Assembly: GCA_030015575.1 (NCBI GenBank)
Contig: JASDDO010000004.1
Span: 318,750,654-318,814,653 of the forward strand
Direction of reading: 5' to 3'
Length of the DNA stretch: 64,000 bases
Origin: Agapanthus africanus
Taxonomy: Eukaryota > Streptophyta > Magnoliopsida > Asparagales > Amaryllidaceae
Part shown: positions 47,267 to 58,133 of the stretch, piece by piece
How the letters are laid out: each line of letters opens with the position of its first letter
Position numbering within the stretch: position 1 is the first letter of the stretch
Translations under genes and position numbers: made by a program
The notes under the pieces: model-generated
Seen by the model: the letters and a program-made list of their open reading frames with translations, nothing else
What the model was told of the DNA's origin: nothing
Databases searched by the model: none

Positions 47267-48870
47267 GCTTAATGAGCCACAGCCTAGGTCAATGATAGAT
47301 GACGACGACTATGTCCGCTCGCTATCTTCCTAAGCTTAAGCTTTATAAAAAATAGCCAACCTTCTCAACAACGGACCGAAATGTCCTTAAACTAATAGCA
47401 GACAAAAACGTCTTTAAACTGCTACCGCAGCATCTTAAGCTGACGAGATAAAAAAAAATATATAAATGAATTAATAAAAAAATATAATAAATAAAAACGG
47501 TATGTCCATAAGCAAAAAGGGCACGGATGAAAAACTCGAAAGGGCTCCGTGAGTAAAAACAGCAGGGCTACCGGCGAGTGTTCGTGAAAACCCGAAAGGG
47601 CGCGACCTCGTAAAAAAAAAGAGAGAGAAAAAGAAAATAAAAAGAATAAAAAAAAACGGTATGTCCATAAGCAAAAAGGGCACGGATGAAAACCCGAAAG
47701 GGCTCCGTGAGTAAAAACAGCAGGGCTACCGGCGAGTGTTTGTGAAAACCCGAAAGGGCGCAACCTCGTTAAAAGACACTTACAAGGTCCCCTCGACCCT
47801 GTAGGGAGAAACCACCCGCGTGAGATCCTTACGACTCACAAGGGAGCAACACACTTAGGAATCCCCACGATTCCTAGGGAGAAAATACACTCGCGAGATC
47901 CTCACGACTCGCGAGGAGAAATCTCTTATGGGACCCTCACGGCTCATAGGATTTGAAAGTCTTAAGTTACAGAGACCTATACCTGTACTTAAGCAATCCC
48001 CACAACCTTCGATATTGCCCTACAAGTGGCTCAATACTGACCCTTGTATACAATCCACGGGTGCGAATAAACATTTCCCTAGCCAAGATCCATCCGTGAC
48101 TGGGGATATGTTCGCACGACCCTTGTAAGTCCTCCCGATTTACAAGGAGAAAACCCTCCTGTAGGATCCTTACGACTTACAGAGGAAACAAACACTTAGG
48201 AATCCTCACGATTCCTAAGAAGAAAGTGCACCTATAAGATCCTCACGACTTGTAGGGAGAAATACCTTTGTGAGACCCTTACGGCTCATGAAGTCAAAAG
48301 CCTTAGTCGACAGGACCTTAACCCTAGTCACTAAGCCTCCTTTGTTCGACAACGACAGAGGCAAATGATGATTCGCTCCTGGTAATATCCCAGTTGCAGC
48401 GGTGCTGATGCCGAAATCGGTGTCCAATTTCAGGTCTACAGCGAAAAGCCAGTAGGCCGCTCATGCGTACGAAATGGCCGAAATGATGGGGCAACTTGCA
48501 ATAAAAAGCAGCAAGTAAAATGTATGCATGCAAAATAGCCGAAATGATTGGGCAACTCGTAATAAAAAGTAATGAGTAAAAATAAAATAAATAGCCGAAA
48601 TGATTGGGCACCGCGAAAAATAGCCGAAATGATTGGGCAATCGCGACCTTCGCGATATAAAAGCTGAAATGATAGAGCATCGCGGAAATAAAATAGAATA
48701 AAAAGAAAAAATGATAAAACTTTGGCCTTACAGTTAAGATCACATCGATCCCTGTATACAATCCAAGGGAGTAAACAAAGAATGAACCATACTTTCCCAG
48801 CGGATTCCGTCAGACGACGAACCCCAAACCTCAACGGTTCATTTCAACCGAAGAAGCCAGTGACCCTAGC
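47267..48870. repeat. Tat 3' region: tandem units and stem-loop array I
   Basis: No gene is supported. Contents in order: two copies (period 159) of a unit starting AACGGTATGTCCATAAGC at about 47496 and 47655; ten stem-loops at 47779-48292; and five copies of a short unit around ATAGCCGAAATGATTGGGCA at 48475-48690. Frames open on the minus strand over the AT-rich units are composition artefacts. Confidence 0.75.
47779..48292 (+). repeat. Stem-loop array I (10 units)
   Basis: Each unit is a 20-28-base inverted repeat with a conserved centre close to ATCCTCACGA and different, self-complementary arms. Examples: CTCGCGAG/CTCGCGAG (47890-47915), CCTTGTAA/TTACAAGG (48121-48147), GTGAG/CTCAC (47820-47839), TTAGGAATC/GATTCCTAA (about 48195-48218). 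Units lie 36-50 bases apart except one gap at 47951-48120. Confidence 0.7.
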
Positions 48871-49760
48871 AAAATTCCTCGACTCGCGGATACAAACACT
48901 CCTTGACGAGAGCCTTCTGATCCGCGTCGACCCGCAGAGCCACCAGTGCCCCTGTGGGAATCCTCGACTCGTTCCAAACCCCAAGGAAACAAATAATCCT
49001 TGGCGCTTGGGAGACAAATAATCCCTAGCAAAAATCCTCGACTCACGGATACAAACACTCCGTGACGAGAGCCTTCTGATCCGCGTCGACCCGCAGAGCC
49101 ACCAGTGCCCCCGTGGGAATCCTCGACTCGTTTCAAACCCCAAGGAAACAAATAATCCTTGGCGCTTGGGAGACAAATAATCCCTAGCAAAAATCCTCGA
49201 CTCACGGATACAAACACTCAGTGACGAGAGCCTCCTGATTCGCGTCGACTCGCAGAGCCACCAGAGCCTCTGCGGGAACCCTCAATTCGTTTCAAACCCC
49301 AAGGAAACAAATAATCCTTGGCGCTTGGGAAACAAATAATCCCTAGCAAACTCCTCGACTCACGGATACAAACACTCCGTGACGAGAGCCTCCTGATTCG
49401 CGTCGACTCGCAGAGCCACCAGAGCATCTACGGGAACCCTCGATTCGTTTCAAACCCCAAGGAAACAAATAATCCTTGGCGCTTGGGAAACAAATAATCC
49501 CTAGCAAACTCCTCGACTCATGGATACAAACACTCCTTAACGAGAGCCTCCTGATTCGCGTCGACTCGCAGAGCCACCAGAGCCTCTACGGGAACCCTCG
49601 ATTCGTTTCAAACCCCAAGGAAACAAATAATCCTTGGAGCTTGGGAAACAAATAATCCCTAGCAAACTCCTCGACTCACGGATACAAACACTCCGTGACG
49701 AGAGCCTCCCAACCCGCGTCAACTCGCAGAGCCACCATTGTCTCCGTGAGAGAATTCCCG
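48871..49760. repeat. Tandem array, about 158-159-bp period, six units
   Basis: Unit landmark CCTCGACTC recurs with GACTC at 48881, 49040, 49199, 49357, 49515 and 49673, giving steps of 159, 159, 158, 158 and 158. Each unit contains GACGAGAGCC, a GCAGAGCCACC stretch and CAAATAATCC twice. The last unit is partial. Long minus-strand frames across it are repeat-derived. Confidence 0.88.
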
Positions 49761-49779
49761 GTTCGTCACACCTTGCAAG

Positions 49780-50210
49780 ATAAAGTCTCGGGCAGCAGCG
49801 ATTAAAAAACTTGCTTCCTGAACAATGGGGCCCTGCAAGTCAATCCAAAATGGTCTCTTGCATACTATCCACGGGTCTCACTCTCCAAATTCGAGTTTCG
49901 ACAAGGAGGGAAACAACCGCTTACGAATCCTCTCGACTCGTAAGAGGGAAAAATTCTCTTATAGGATCCTTACGACTTATAAGAGAAAACCACACTTAGG
50001 AATCCTCACGATTCCTAAGGAGAAAATCCACCTATGGGATCCTCTCGACCCGTAGGAAGAAAAGTCTCTATGGGACCCTTACGGCTCATAGAGTTGAAAA
50101 GTCTTAGGCAGCAGACCTGAACCTGCGGCCTAAGCCATCGCTATTTCTTAAGGAAGTCAGAATACTCGTTTTAGATATCCATCAACCATGGTTATTAAGA
50201 CAGCCTGCTG
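49780..50210. repeat. Direct repeat D1 with stem-loop array II
   Basis: Matches 51855-52270 at roughly 85-90 percent by eye: starts AAGATAAAGTCTCGGGCAGCA and includes five stem-loops at 49920-50093. It lies just downstream (minus sense) of the 169-codon antisense gene, as D2 does for the mobile-domain gene. Confidence 0.8.
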
Positions 50211-50421
50211 ACAATAAAAAAAAGGAAGGTGACAGAAAGAATATCCGGTCTACATTTGATCTGGCTTGCGTGACGCATTCATTTATGCACAGGCAGAAGA
50301 CTCGGGACGAGAAATAAGACAAGCTGAAATAAAAGGGAGGAGAGTTTCCATTCATACCGCTAAAAAAAATTCCTTTTTTTACAATCATAAGAACAATAAA
50401 TAAGAAACATTATTCAAATTA

Positions 50422-50931
50422 TTACAACGGTATAACCTCAGACCCGGGGCACGGATTGAGGAAATCGAAAGTAAGGCCATCCAGAGTTCTTCTGGCCTTT
50501 CTAATTATTCTTATGCGCAGTCTTTCGCGCTCCTCTGTGTCAATATCATCGGCAAGCCCCCCTGGCCTTCGATAAGCAGAAACTATCGTCGTCTGCTGGA
50601 AGACTTGGTGTAGGATGTCAATGAGGCTGTTCCGCCGTTTCTTTGAGATCAGCCCTGTCAGGTACACTGAATGCACCTTGTCTTCGGCATCATCCAGCGC
50701 GTTAAGAGGTAAGGCCTCATGAAGACCTGGAAGTGCTCTCCATATGGCCCCTAACACGACTTTCAAAAGGGCCGAACGACGAGGCAACAGCCACCCACCG
50801 CTTGCGTTCAGACGACCCATGACTTCTGCACATTCAGCGTCTGTAAACTCCTGGTTTTGTTGGCGACCCTGAGTGCGGATATCGTCGTGAGTAATGAACT
50901 CGTGCAAACTGTATAGATGCACCGCCACCAT
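50422..50931 (-). CDS. Antisense gene 2 of the Tat element, 169-aa protein of unknown function
   Basis: Antisense to the retrotransposon. ATG at 50931 lies five bases after an AG acceptor (exon start 50936). The frame runs 169 codons to TAA at 50422. The protein is hydrophilic, with LHEFITHDDIRTQGRQQNQ, a helical middle (LPRRSALLKVVLGAIWRAL) and an Arg-rich C-terminal segment (ERERLRIRIIRKARRTL). Upstream are a 5'UTR intron (50937-51084), a first exon and a TATA box at 51226-51233. I do not recognise a domain, and it shows no evident similarity to the plant mobile domain gene. Starting farther upstream at 51024 is possible on frame alone but would read through the intron. Confidence 0.6.
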   Translation of the reverse strand: MVAVHLYSLHEFITHDDIRTQGRQQNQEFTDAECAEVMGRLNASGGWLLPRRSALLKVVLGAIWRALPGLHEALPLNALDDAEDKVHSVYLTGLISKKRRNSLIDILHQVFQQTTIVSAYRRPGGLADDIDTEERERLRIRIIRKARRTLDGLTFDFLNPCPGSEVIPL

Positions 50932-51084
50932 TACGCCTGGAAGAAATATTACAGGAAGATCAGCAGTAGAAAAACGATAACATACATAAAGGACTAAATT
51001 CCTAGAGAGCAAAAATATGTTCAAGGCTAAAGTCCCTTGGACGAAAGCTCTGCTGGTTAAGATTAATCTAAGAATCGATTTTAC

Positions 51085-51233
51085 CTAAAAAGTTTTTCTA
51101 AAAACTAAAAAAAAGGGGGGGGAGCAAGGCACCAGAGTTCTTGAAGTCAAGAACGAAGCTCTGAAATTTTTTTTTGAAAATAAAAGTCTGAAAGATGATA
51201 AGTATCTGTGGGGGACCAAAGGTCCTATTTATA
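51085..51233 (-). promoter_or_regulatory. Promoter and 5'UTR exon of antisense gene 2
   Basis: The minus strand has TATAAATAGGACC (TATA at 51226-51233), then a short 5'UTR exon ending at a GTAAAA donor (51084). The same order occurs before the mobile-domain gene at 57881-58029, including the shared GACC after the TATA and the shared donor context TTTTAGGTAAAAT. Confidence 0.6.
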
Positions 51234-51239
51234 GACATC

Positions 51240-51845
51240 AAGTGCCTCTTCGACTTCCAAAAGTTGTCACGGCGGTTCAGCCTAATCAGAGCGAAGCTCT
51301 GTTCAAATTCCGAGGCGGGAGAGGAAGTAACGCTTCGTCTTCCCCCAATCAGAGCAAAGCTCTGTCTTGAAAATTAATTTAATGAAGCGACGCTTCAGAT
51401 TGTTTGCGCTGCGCAATGTGTCACGTGTCTGACGCAGACGCATCAGCGCAGCACCCAAAGCTGCGCACCCAATCAGAGCAAAGCTCCTTTTCAAACAAAA
51501 TTAAAGGAAGCAACGCTTCAGCTGCGCTGCGCCGTGCGCTACACGACACGTGTCAGCGCAGATGCGGTAGCATAGTTGCGCTGCGCCGTGCGCTACACGA
51601 CACGCGTCAGCGCAGAGGCGCTAACACAGTTGCGCTGCACTGTGCGCTGTGCGACACGTGTCATACCCTGAAGCATTTGCGCTAAACAAAATTAAAAAGT
51701 CTGAAGAAATCGTTTCTGCTCTTGTTAAAATAAAAAGATTTTCTTCTGTAAAACAGAAGCCCTTGGATCAAAGATCCGACGGTGAGGGGAAATTCCCCCA
51801 AATCATTCAGAAAAGGGATTTCTTTAATAAATCGAATTTGCGTCT
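51240..51845. repeat. Internal partial copy of the Tat LTR U3
   Basis: A diverged copy of the start of the LTR (compare 35690-36180): AATCAGAGC(A/G)AAGCTCTG palindromes, AAGCAACGCTTCAG, four GACACGTGTCAGCGCAG-type units, then TCTGCTCTTGTTAAAA and TTGGATCAAAGATCCGACGG. It stops before the LTR TATA box. It sits upstream, in minus sense, of antisense gene 2, mirroring the position of the real 3' LTR relative to the mobile-domain gene. Confidence 0.75.
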
Positions 51846-51854
51846 CAATTTGCA

Positions 51855-52270
51855 AGATGAAGTCTCGGGCAGCAAGGATTAAAAAACTTGTTTCCTGAAC
51901 GATGGGACCCTACAAGTCGATCTAAAATGGCCTCTTGCATACTATACATTAGTCTCACTCTCCAAAGTCGAGATTCGGTAAGGAGGGAAACAACCGCTTA
52001 CGGGTCCTCTCGACTCGTAAGAGGGAAAATTCTCTTATAGGATCCTTACGATTTATAAGAGAAAACCACACTTAGGAATCCTCATGATTCCTAAGGAGAA
52101 AACCCACCTACGAGGTCCTCTCGATCCGTAGGAAGAAAAGTCTCTATGAGACCCTCACGGTTCATAGAGTTGAAAAGTCTTAGGCAGTAGATCTGAACCT
52201 GTGGCCTAAGCCATTGCTATCTCTTGGAAAAAGACTAAGTTATCTGCCAATTATGTTTATCAAAGACAAC
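51855..52270. repeat. Direct repeat D2 with stem-loop array III
   Basis: Second copy of the D1 block, starting AAGATGAAGTCTCGGGCAGCA, with five stem-loops at about 51995-52168. It lies immediately downstream of the mobile-domain gene in minus sense. Confidence 0.8.
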
Positions 52271-52445
52271 ATGCTGATAATAAGAGAAGGCAGAAAGCAA
52301 AAGAGTATACAAGACATTACAAAAGAAAATGTGTATCTTTATTCATTGACTTCAATCAAATACAAGATGAATCGTACAAAAGAACAAAGAATGGATACAT
52401 ATTATTTAAAAGGAAAATTTTACAAATATATTGATACAAAGGCAG

Positions 52446-55400
52446 CTACTGGGAAGGTAGCGTCTTAAGTAGCTTTATCAGTTGTTCGCACACTTCCTTC
52501 CATGCCTTTTCCCGATCGGCTACCACCGCCAGTTCTGCCTCTACTTGGGCCCGTTGCTGTGCGACAGATGCCAACTGATCCCTGACGGCCTGATGAGCAG
52601 CTTCACGGCCTGGGGTGTCATGCTCGGAGACATCAAGTGCCCGCTTCAGTCTCAGCCCATTTGATATACGCTCCAGAAGGCCCTCGAAGACGGCCTTTAC
52701 CTCAACTTCAGCATGCAGACGAGCAGTTTTGCTTGAAGATTCTTGGCACTCCTTCAGCCTCAAAGCTGCTTCTTGTTCCAAATCACGGAAATGAGAAGTG
52801 CTTTGTTCGATCCATGCTCCCCGTTGAGTGCTCAAGGCTAAAGTCTCGGGGGATAGGCGCATCGATTCCAGCTGATGAAGGCGAGCCTCAATCTCCCGAC
52901 AGTAGTTAACCGAAGAGGCGACAATGCCCTCATCATGGAAGGTGGCAAATATCACCAACATCGGGTTAACCATCGTAGCGAAGTCCTCAGCAGATGTAGG
53001 AGCCTCGACGTCGAGTTCCTCGATATAGTCGCTTAGCATGCGCAGACTATTCGCCGCACCTTTTGAGGACGGACGTCTCTGGGAAGGGTCGCCCGGCATT
53101 ATAATGCGAGATTCGAAAGGCGCCGAGACTGGAACGACAGATGAAAAAGACAAAATACGATTAGATGATGATTCAATAGATATGGAGAAAATCATTGATA
53201 AGATATTTTACTATACCGGTTGAAGCAGGTGGCAAGGCCGGAAAGGCCGGTGGCGCAACCAATCTTTCTTCTCCCACTTCGATTTGTAACACTACAGTCA
53301 GGACAAGAGAGAGTTAGAAATAATTCTACCACTGAAAAACAAAGATATCAATCGGGAACGGTACTCACCAGCGCCACCAGAGGGAGAGGCGAATTCAGAT
53401 CGGAAGGAGAAGTGTGGGAGCAACACTTGATAGAGATGATCAAAAAGCACTCCTGGAAGATACGATAGTGTGACTTTAGTACACAAATGATACATCTGGA
53501 AGACAAGATTAATAAATCGTAAACACATACCTTCCAGCATCTTCGAGGGTATGAGAGAGGGTTGAGAGGTGACCACCGCTAAGGCAGTCGTTGAAGGTGC
53601 TCCCTCGAGCAGTGGGGCATCAGCACTGGCTGCACCTGCATTACGAAAAAGTGAACTTGTCAGAAAAGATTGTAAAGTTAAGAAAAGCAGCCACTTGGGG
53701 TTTACCGGAGGAGCTCCCGGCTAAAACAGAGGCGACTCCCTCCTCTATCGACATGAGACCACCGCCCGTGGCCTCGTCACCCGACTCGATGGGGACCGTC
53801 TTCGTGCTCGCAAAACCTGGAGACGGCGGAGGGCCATAGCCGGAAAGGGCTATGATTGGAGTATTGCCAGATTCCAAAGAGGGAGAGGTTGGCTCATCCT
53901 CGGGAATCATGGTCACCTCACCCACCACTCTCTCAGGTTCAGTAGTGGCGGTTGTATCGTCCACCGTCGCCAAGGGATCGCCGGCCTCGAGCGCTTCATT
54001 CGCCACCACCCTGGACTCGGTTATAATGATCATATCATCTGCCACCACTTCAGGTTCGGCATCAATGACCTTCTCGGCGGCAGGCCCCTCGACCTCCGCC
54101 TCAGGCTCCAAAGCCACAACGACGTTGCCCACCGTCGGCTCAAGTTCGGCAAGTACCGCATCCTCCATTTCTTTGGGGTCAACGGTTTCCGCCTCCCCCT
54201 CGATCGGACTTGGCCCTGCAAGATAAGAGATATAAGGACCAATGACCTTAAAATCCTTATAACAAAAACTCTGAGAGAAATATTACCTGAAGCGGATTTA
54301 CCATTTGCGCTCCGAACTGCGCGCGCCACCTCTCTGCGGGCAGTGGATAGGGCGACATGGGCCTTTTCAGAGGGAGTATCAGCACGAGGGGCGGTGCTGG
54401 GGCCCGCTCCCATAGCCAAGGCAGCCCTGCGCGCCTTTGCCTCACGCCTCAGCCGCTTCCTCTCCTCCCGAGCGGTCATAAGGGACCTCTGTGACGCCTC
54501 CTTCAAGGCATCGTCATCTTCATTCAGGGATGCCTCCAGAGCCTTTAAAGCATCTCTCATCGGCTCTTCAAGACGAACCTCCTGCGGGGGCCCAGAGGAA
54601 GCAGGAACGACGACAGCAGGTAGAACATCTGCGTCACTTGGAGGGAACGGCATTGAGGTTCCTGTAATTAAAAGGGAAATGTTAGATCGACCATAACACA
54701 AGGAAAATGAAAAACTTGATGAGTCGAAACTTACTAAGGCCCATAGATGCTCTGAGACGTTCCTCCTCCTGGAAAGTCTTCAGAGAAGAAGCAATGGCTT
54801 CTTCATCAGTGATGCCTGTTGAAAGAAAAGAAAGAAAAGCGTTTGTCAAAAATAATGAAGAGGATATGTTGCAATAAAGAAAAGGCGACTAGTAGTTACC
54901 TGATTGCGCAAGCTTAGCCAGCCACGCGTCACGCTTCGCCAACCATGCCGACGCTCTGAGAGCAGCCTCCACGTCTGTATCGTCCGGCGGCGACATCACC
55001 AACCCTGCGTTAGTCCCATATTCGAGCAGACCTTCAGCATAAGGAGCATGGGGTTCCTGGCCGAACACGACATCCGCAGCGAAGAGCGACTTCTTTTTCT
55101 TTTGCCCTCCGACCCTAGGCTCACGGGGGATCGACTTCCACTTGGCAGCCACTTTGGGACGACGGGTCCCGATGTCCGCACCCACGCCAGACTCCGGCGA
55201 GGGTACAACCACTGTTTCCAATGGAGCACAGGGTGCGGGAGGTGCATCCGCGATATCAGGGAGCGGCAACTCACGTGGAGGACTTTGCGCACGTGATGGT
55301 CTGCCCCCGGCATCTTTTAGAGGAGCGACTACTGGAGTCCTAGGAACCAAAGGAGCGTTGCGATCGGTACCTGGAGGCGCACCCTTACGATCGACCAACA

Positions 55401-57210
55401 GTCGCCTTTCCTCCTTTATAACTGCTCCTGTTGCATGATTGTACCAGTCTTTGTACACATTGAGGAGTCTCCGAGCGTAAGCCGGCGCATTGATAAAAAA
55501 ATGAGAGCTCGTATTCACACGCATGAAATGGTGCAGTGCGTTCTCCATCCCTTCTTCAGTGGCAGCGGGTTCCAGCAAGAAGGCTTCCAAGGGGACCCCT
55601 TGATCGTAGCCCAGTTGTTGAGCAAAACGATGTGGGTTATACCTCATAAAAATTGCCACACCATTCTGCCTAAAAACTAAGAAACCCGGTCTAATGGACC
55701 GAGCCGTTAAAACTGAGGCTCCATCCTTAAAGATATCTTGTAATGGCCGCGTCACAGTGGTAGACACCTTTCCAACGGTCAATACCTTATCGACAAAGGA
55801 CATCCCGGCTCCGACGGTATTAGGGCGAAGGAGTAAGCCCCTGGCGTTCCGCAGTGATGGGGTTACAATTGATGCGCCGATCAGCTGTATAATGCGAGAA
55901 AAACCGCACTTGTCAAAGAACGAGGGACTTTTATGCATCCCGAAGACACCCGCTGTGTGTAACTTGAGCCACGATGCAAAGTAATGCATCGGGAAGACCA
56001 CATGCAGTACCTCGGGCTCATTAGCATCCGCTGCTCGACTGAGGCCATGGTGTAAGTGTGCCAAGCCAGCGATCCCAACAGCCACCTTCACCCCGATGAC
56101 CATCCGGTGTGCTGGATAAAAGACAGAGGGCCGCATCCGATGAGAGTGCGTTGGGATAGCAAACCAACTCAACCATAACCCGAGAAATCCTAAGAAAAAG
56201 GCCTCCTCATCCATTCCAGGGGCCGCTACTTCTGCAAGAGACATGGTTGGAAAGTTAGGAAGAAAAAAATCCTTTTGGCCTACTTCATTCGCCGGCAGGT
56301 TATCCAAACCTAAACCGAAAGGGTCCTCAAGGGTGGCAAACTTGGCAGTGTCCGCAGAGAGGACGTTTGGGTGAAGAAACCGAGCAATGAAATCCTCAAA
56401 ATTAACTCCCTGACTCCCATGTTTGACGAAGAGAGACTCATATATGTTCAACACTTTAATCAAGCTTGGGAACTGGTGCTGAACAGCATTATCTGGCGTG
56501 ACCCCCTTTACCATCGGCCTAGCACCGAAGACGTACACGTCTGTTGGGAGCAGCTCCTCATAATGTTCCCCCATCACCGGTAAACCGGATACCTCCGCAA
56601 ACTCCTCCAGGGAGATTGACACTTCCCGATCCATGGCAAGGAAAGTGTGGGTAGGAATATTCCATTGCTCCAAGAAAGCTTTGAACCACCAGGTGGGAAG
56701 CGTGGGATACTGGAAGAGAGAGACGTAGACCGCGGTTTACAGTCCTAATCTTATCAACTGCGACTTCTTCGTCGACAGGATATACCGGGCCCACGGCAGA
56801 TAGCCAATCGGGTGGCGGGGAATTAGACCAAGGTTATACGATTGCCCCCAAGGTCGTGCTTCACCTTGACAGATACGACGTCCTAGGATGTCCAAAACCA
56901 TAGGACGCTGAACCGGTATCGCATCTATGGCGGGATGTAGAAAGCCTTTCGATGTCCAATCTGCCAACTCCACGGCATACTGCACCGAGGGTGGGGTAGC
57001 ATAATGAATCGCCGTGATGTGCTCGGACGGCACTGCGCATGTGAAGCTGCGTCGACCCATAATAATCTGGTTATACCAGGATCCCCAAAGGTGAAGATTC
57101 TTGTACTCCGGGTCGTATTCTCTAATCATGGTCAGGACTTCACGGTCCGAGGGCGCCTCGGGAAATCCCTCCTCCGTGCGGACGAACGGGAATGAAGTGT
57201 CTAGAGACAT
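52446..57210 (-). CDS. Antisense plant mobile domain gene of the Tat element, nine exons, one in-frame stop
   Basis: Exons by GT/AG sites and frame: 5'UTR exon from 57881 upstream; coding from ATG 57210 in exon 57215-54900; then 54815-54735, 54661-54287, 54215-53706, 53635-53531, 53452-53369, 53291-53217 and 53128-52446. Coding length is 4,224 bases (1,408 codons with stop), exactly in frame, and every coding intron is phase 1. One TAA at 56737-56739 interrupts exon 2. The N-terminal ~600 residues resemble the plant mobile domain (PF10536): FLEQWNIPTHTF, EEFAEVSGLPVMG and FLGLWLSWF. Then come acidic and Ala/Pro-rich linkers and a C-terminal coiled coil (LEQEAALRLKECQ to REKAWKEVCEQLIKLL). Host relatives such as MAIN act in silencing and genome stability; the role here is unknown. 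Confidence 0.8.
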
Positions 57211-57215
57211 GATCG

Positions 57216-57880
57216 CTGCAAAAAGAACAATTTAGCCGTTAGTGTTGTAATTCCAACGTTTGGGGTTTGAAAAAGAAAATGCATTAATTAAATTAAAATT
57301 AAAATTAATTAATTACATCACACAGCAGTGCAGTGAGTAAGGGACCAAAGGGGGACCCACAAAATCTGGATGACAATACGTCAGTTAATAAAACAAACTC
57401 ATCATTGGATAAGATTGTCAGCTGGTCCCCAGGAAAACATTCCCATTAATAAAGAATCCCTAGAGACAAGGAGAAAATCTCCTCTTTCAGAGCAAAGCTC
57501 TGTCACAGAATGACACTTGTCAAATTCTGGTCTCAAAGGAATAAAACTCCTTAAAAGGAGCTTAGCTCTGTAATATTCCATCAAAAAGAAAATTTTGAAA
57601 AGAAATTTAAAATTAAAATTTCTGGAATCTTAAAAAAAAATCCATGAAAACTTATAAAAAATTCTTCATTTTTCAGATCTAAAAGATCTACATTTGATTC
57701 AAGAGCAAAGCTCTGTTCATGGGTTGGAACCCATGAATAAGATCTCTGTAGATCTATAAGTTTTTTTAGAGCAAAGCTCTGTTTATGAAACCCCAATGGG
57801 GATTTCGTTAGATCAAAAGATCTGTGAGAGCAAAGCTCTATTGGTTAATTAAAATTAATTTCACTTAAGATTAATTTTAC
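57216..57880 (-). other. 5'UTR intron of the antisense mobile-domain gene
   Basis: Donor GTAAAATTAATC at 57880 and acceptor TTTTTGCAG at 57216, five bases before ATG 57210. It is AT-rich with several AGAGCAAAGCTCTG palindromes (about 57486, 57700, 57768, 57827). No sense gene is present. Confidence 0.55.
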
Positions 57881-58029
57881 CTAAAATTTTCTGACTTGGA
57901 AGATGAGAGCAAAGCTCTAATGTTCTGGAAACGAGAGCAAAGCTCTGGAGTTCTAAGCAAGAGCAAAGCTCTGAAAATCAAAATCTTGAAATGATAAGAT
58001 TTTTCTAAGGGCCAGAGGTCCTATTTATA
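57881..58029 (-). promoter_or_regulatory. Promoter and 5'UTR exon of the antisense mobile-domain gene
   Basis: Minus-strand TATAAATAGGACC with TATA at 58022-58029, about 140 bases before the donor. The 5'UTR exon holds three AGAGCAAAGCTCT palindromes. Upstream in minus sense, about 100 bases away, begins the 3' LTR with its CACGTG array. Confidence 0.6.
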
Positions 58030-58118
58030 AGGCGCTTGCGCCCCTTGAGCTCACCCCTTGATCCAACGGTCAGGGGGTTGCCACCGCTGCACTCACGTGC
58101 GCGCCACGTGAGCGCAAC

Positions 58119-58130
58119 GGTGGGGGGGGC
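58119..58130 (+). promoter_or_regulatory. Polypurine tract of the Tat element
   Basis: GGTGGGGGGGGC three bases before the 3' LTR start TGTTTTGCCC, the expected primer for plus-strand DNA synthesis. Confidence 0.75.
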
Positions 58131-58133
58131 ATT

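Noticed and set aside
47422-48834. Phe/Leu-rich minus-strand frames resembling membrane proteins
   Set aside because: They translate AT-rich tandem units (poly-A tracts on the plus strand); amino-acid bias follows composition only.
48831-49427. Minus-strand frames encoding repeated peptides
   Set aside because: They are produced by the 158-159-bp tandem repeat; the frame breaks as soon as units become 158 bases, and there is no promoter or start context.
48871-49760. Regularly spaced repeats reminiscent of a CRISPR array
   Set aside because: Units are long, contiguous tandem copies without unique spacers, in a plant retrotransposon.
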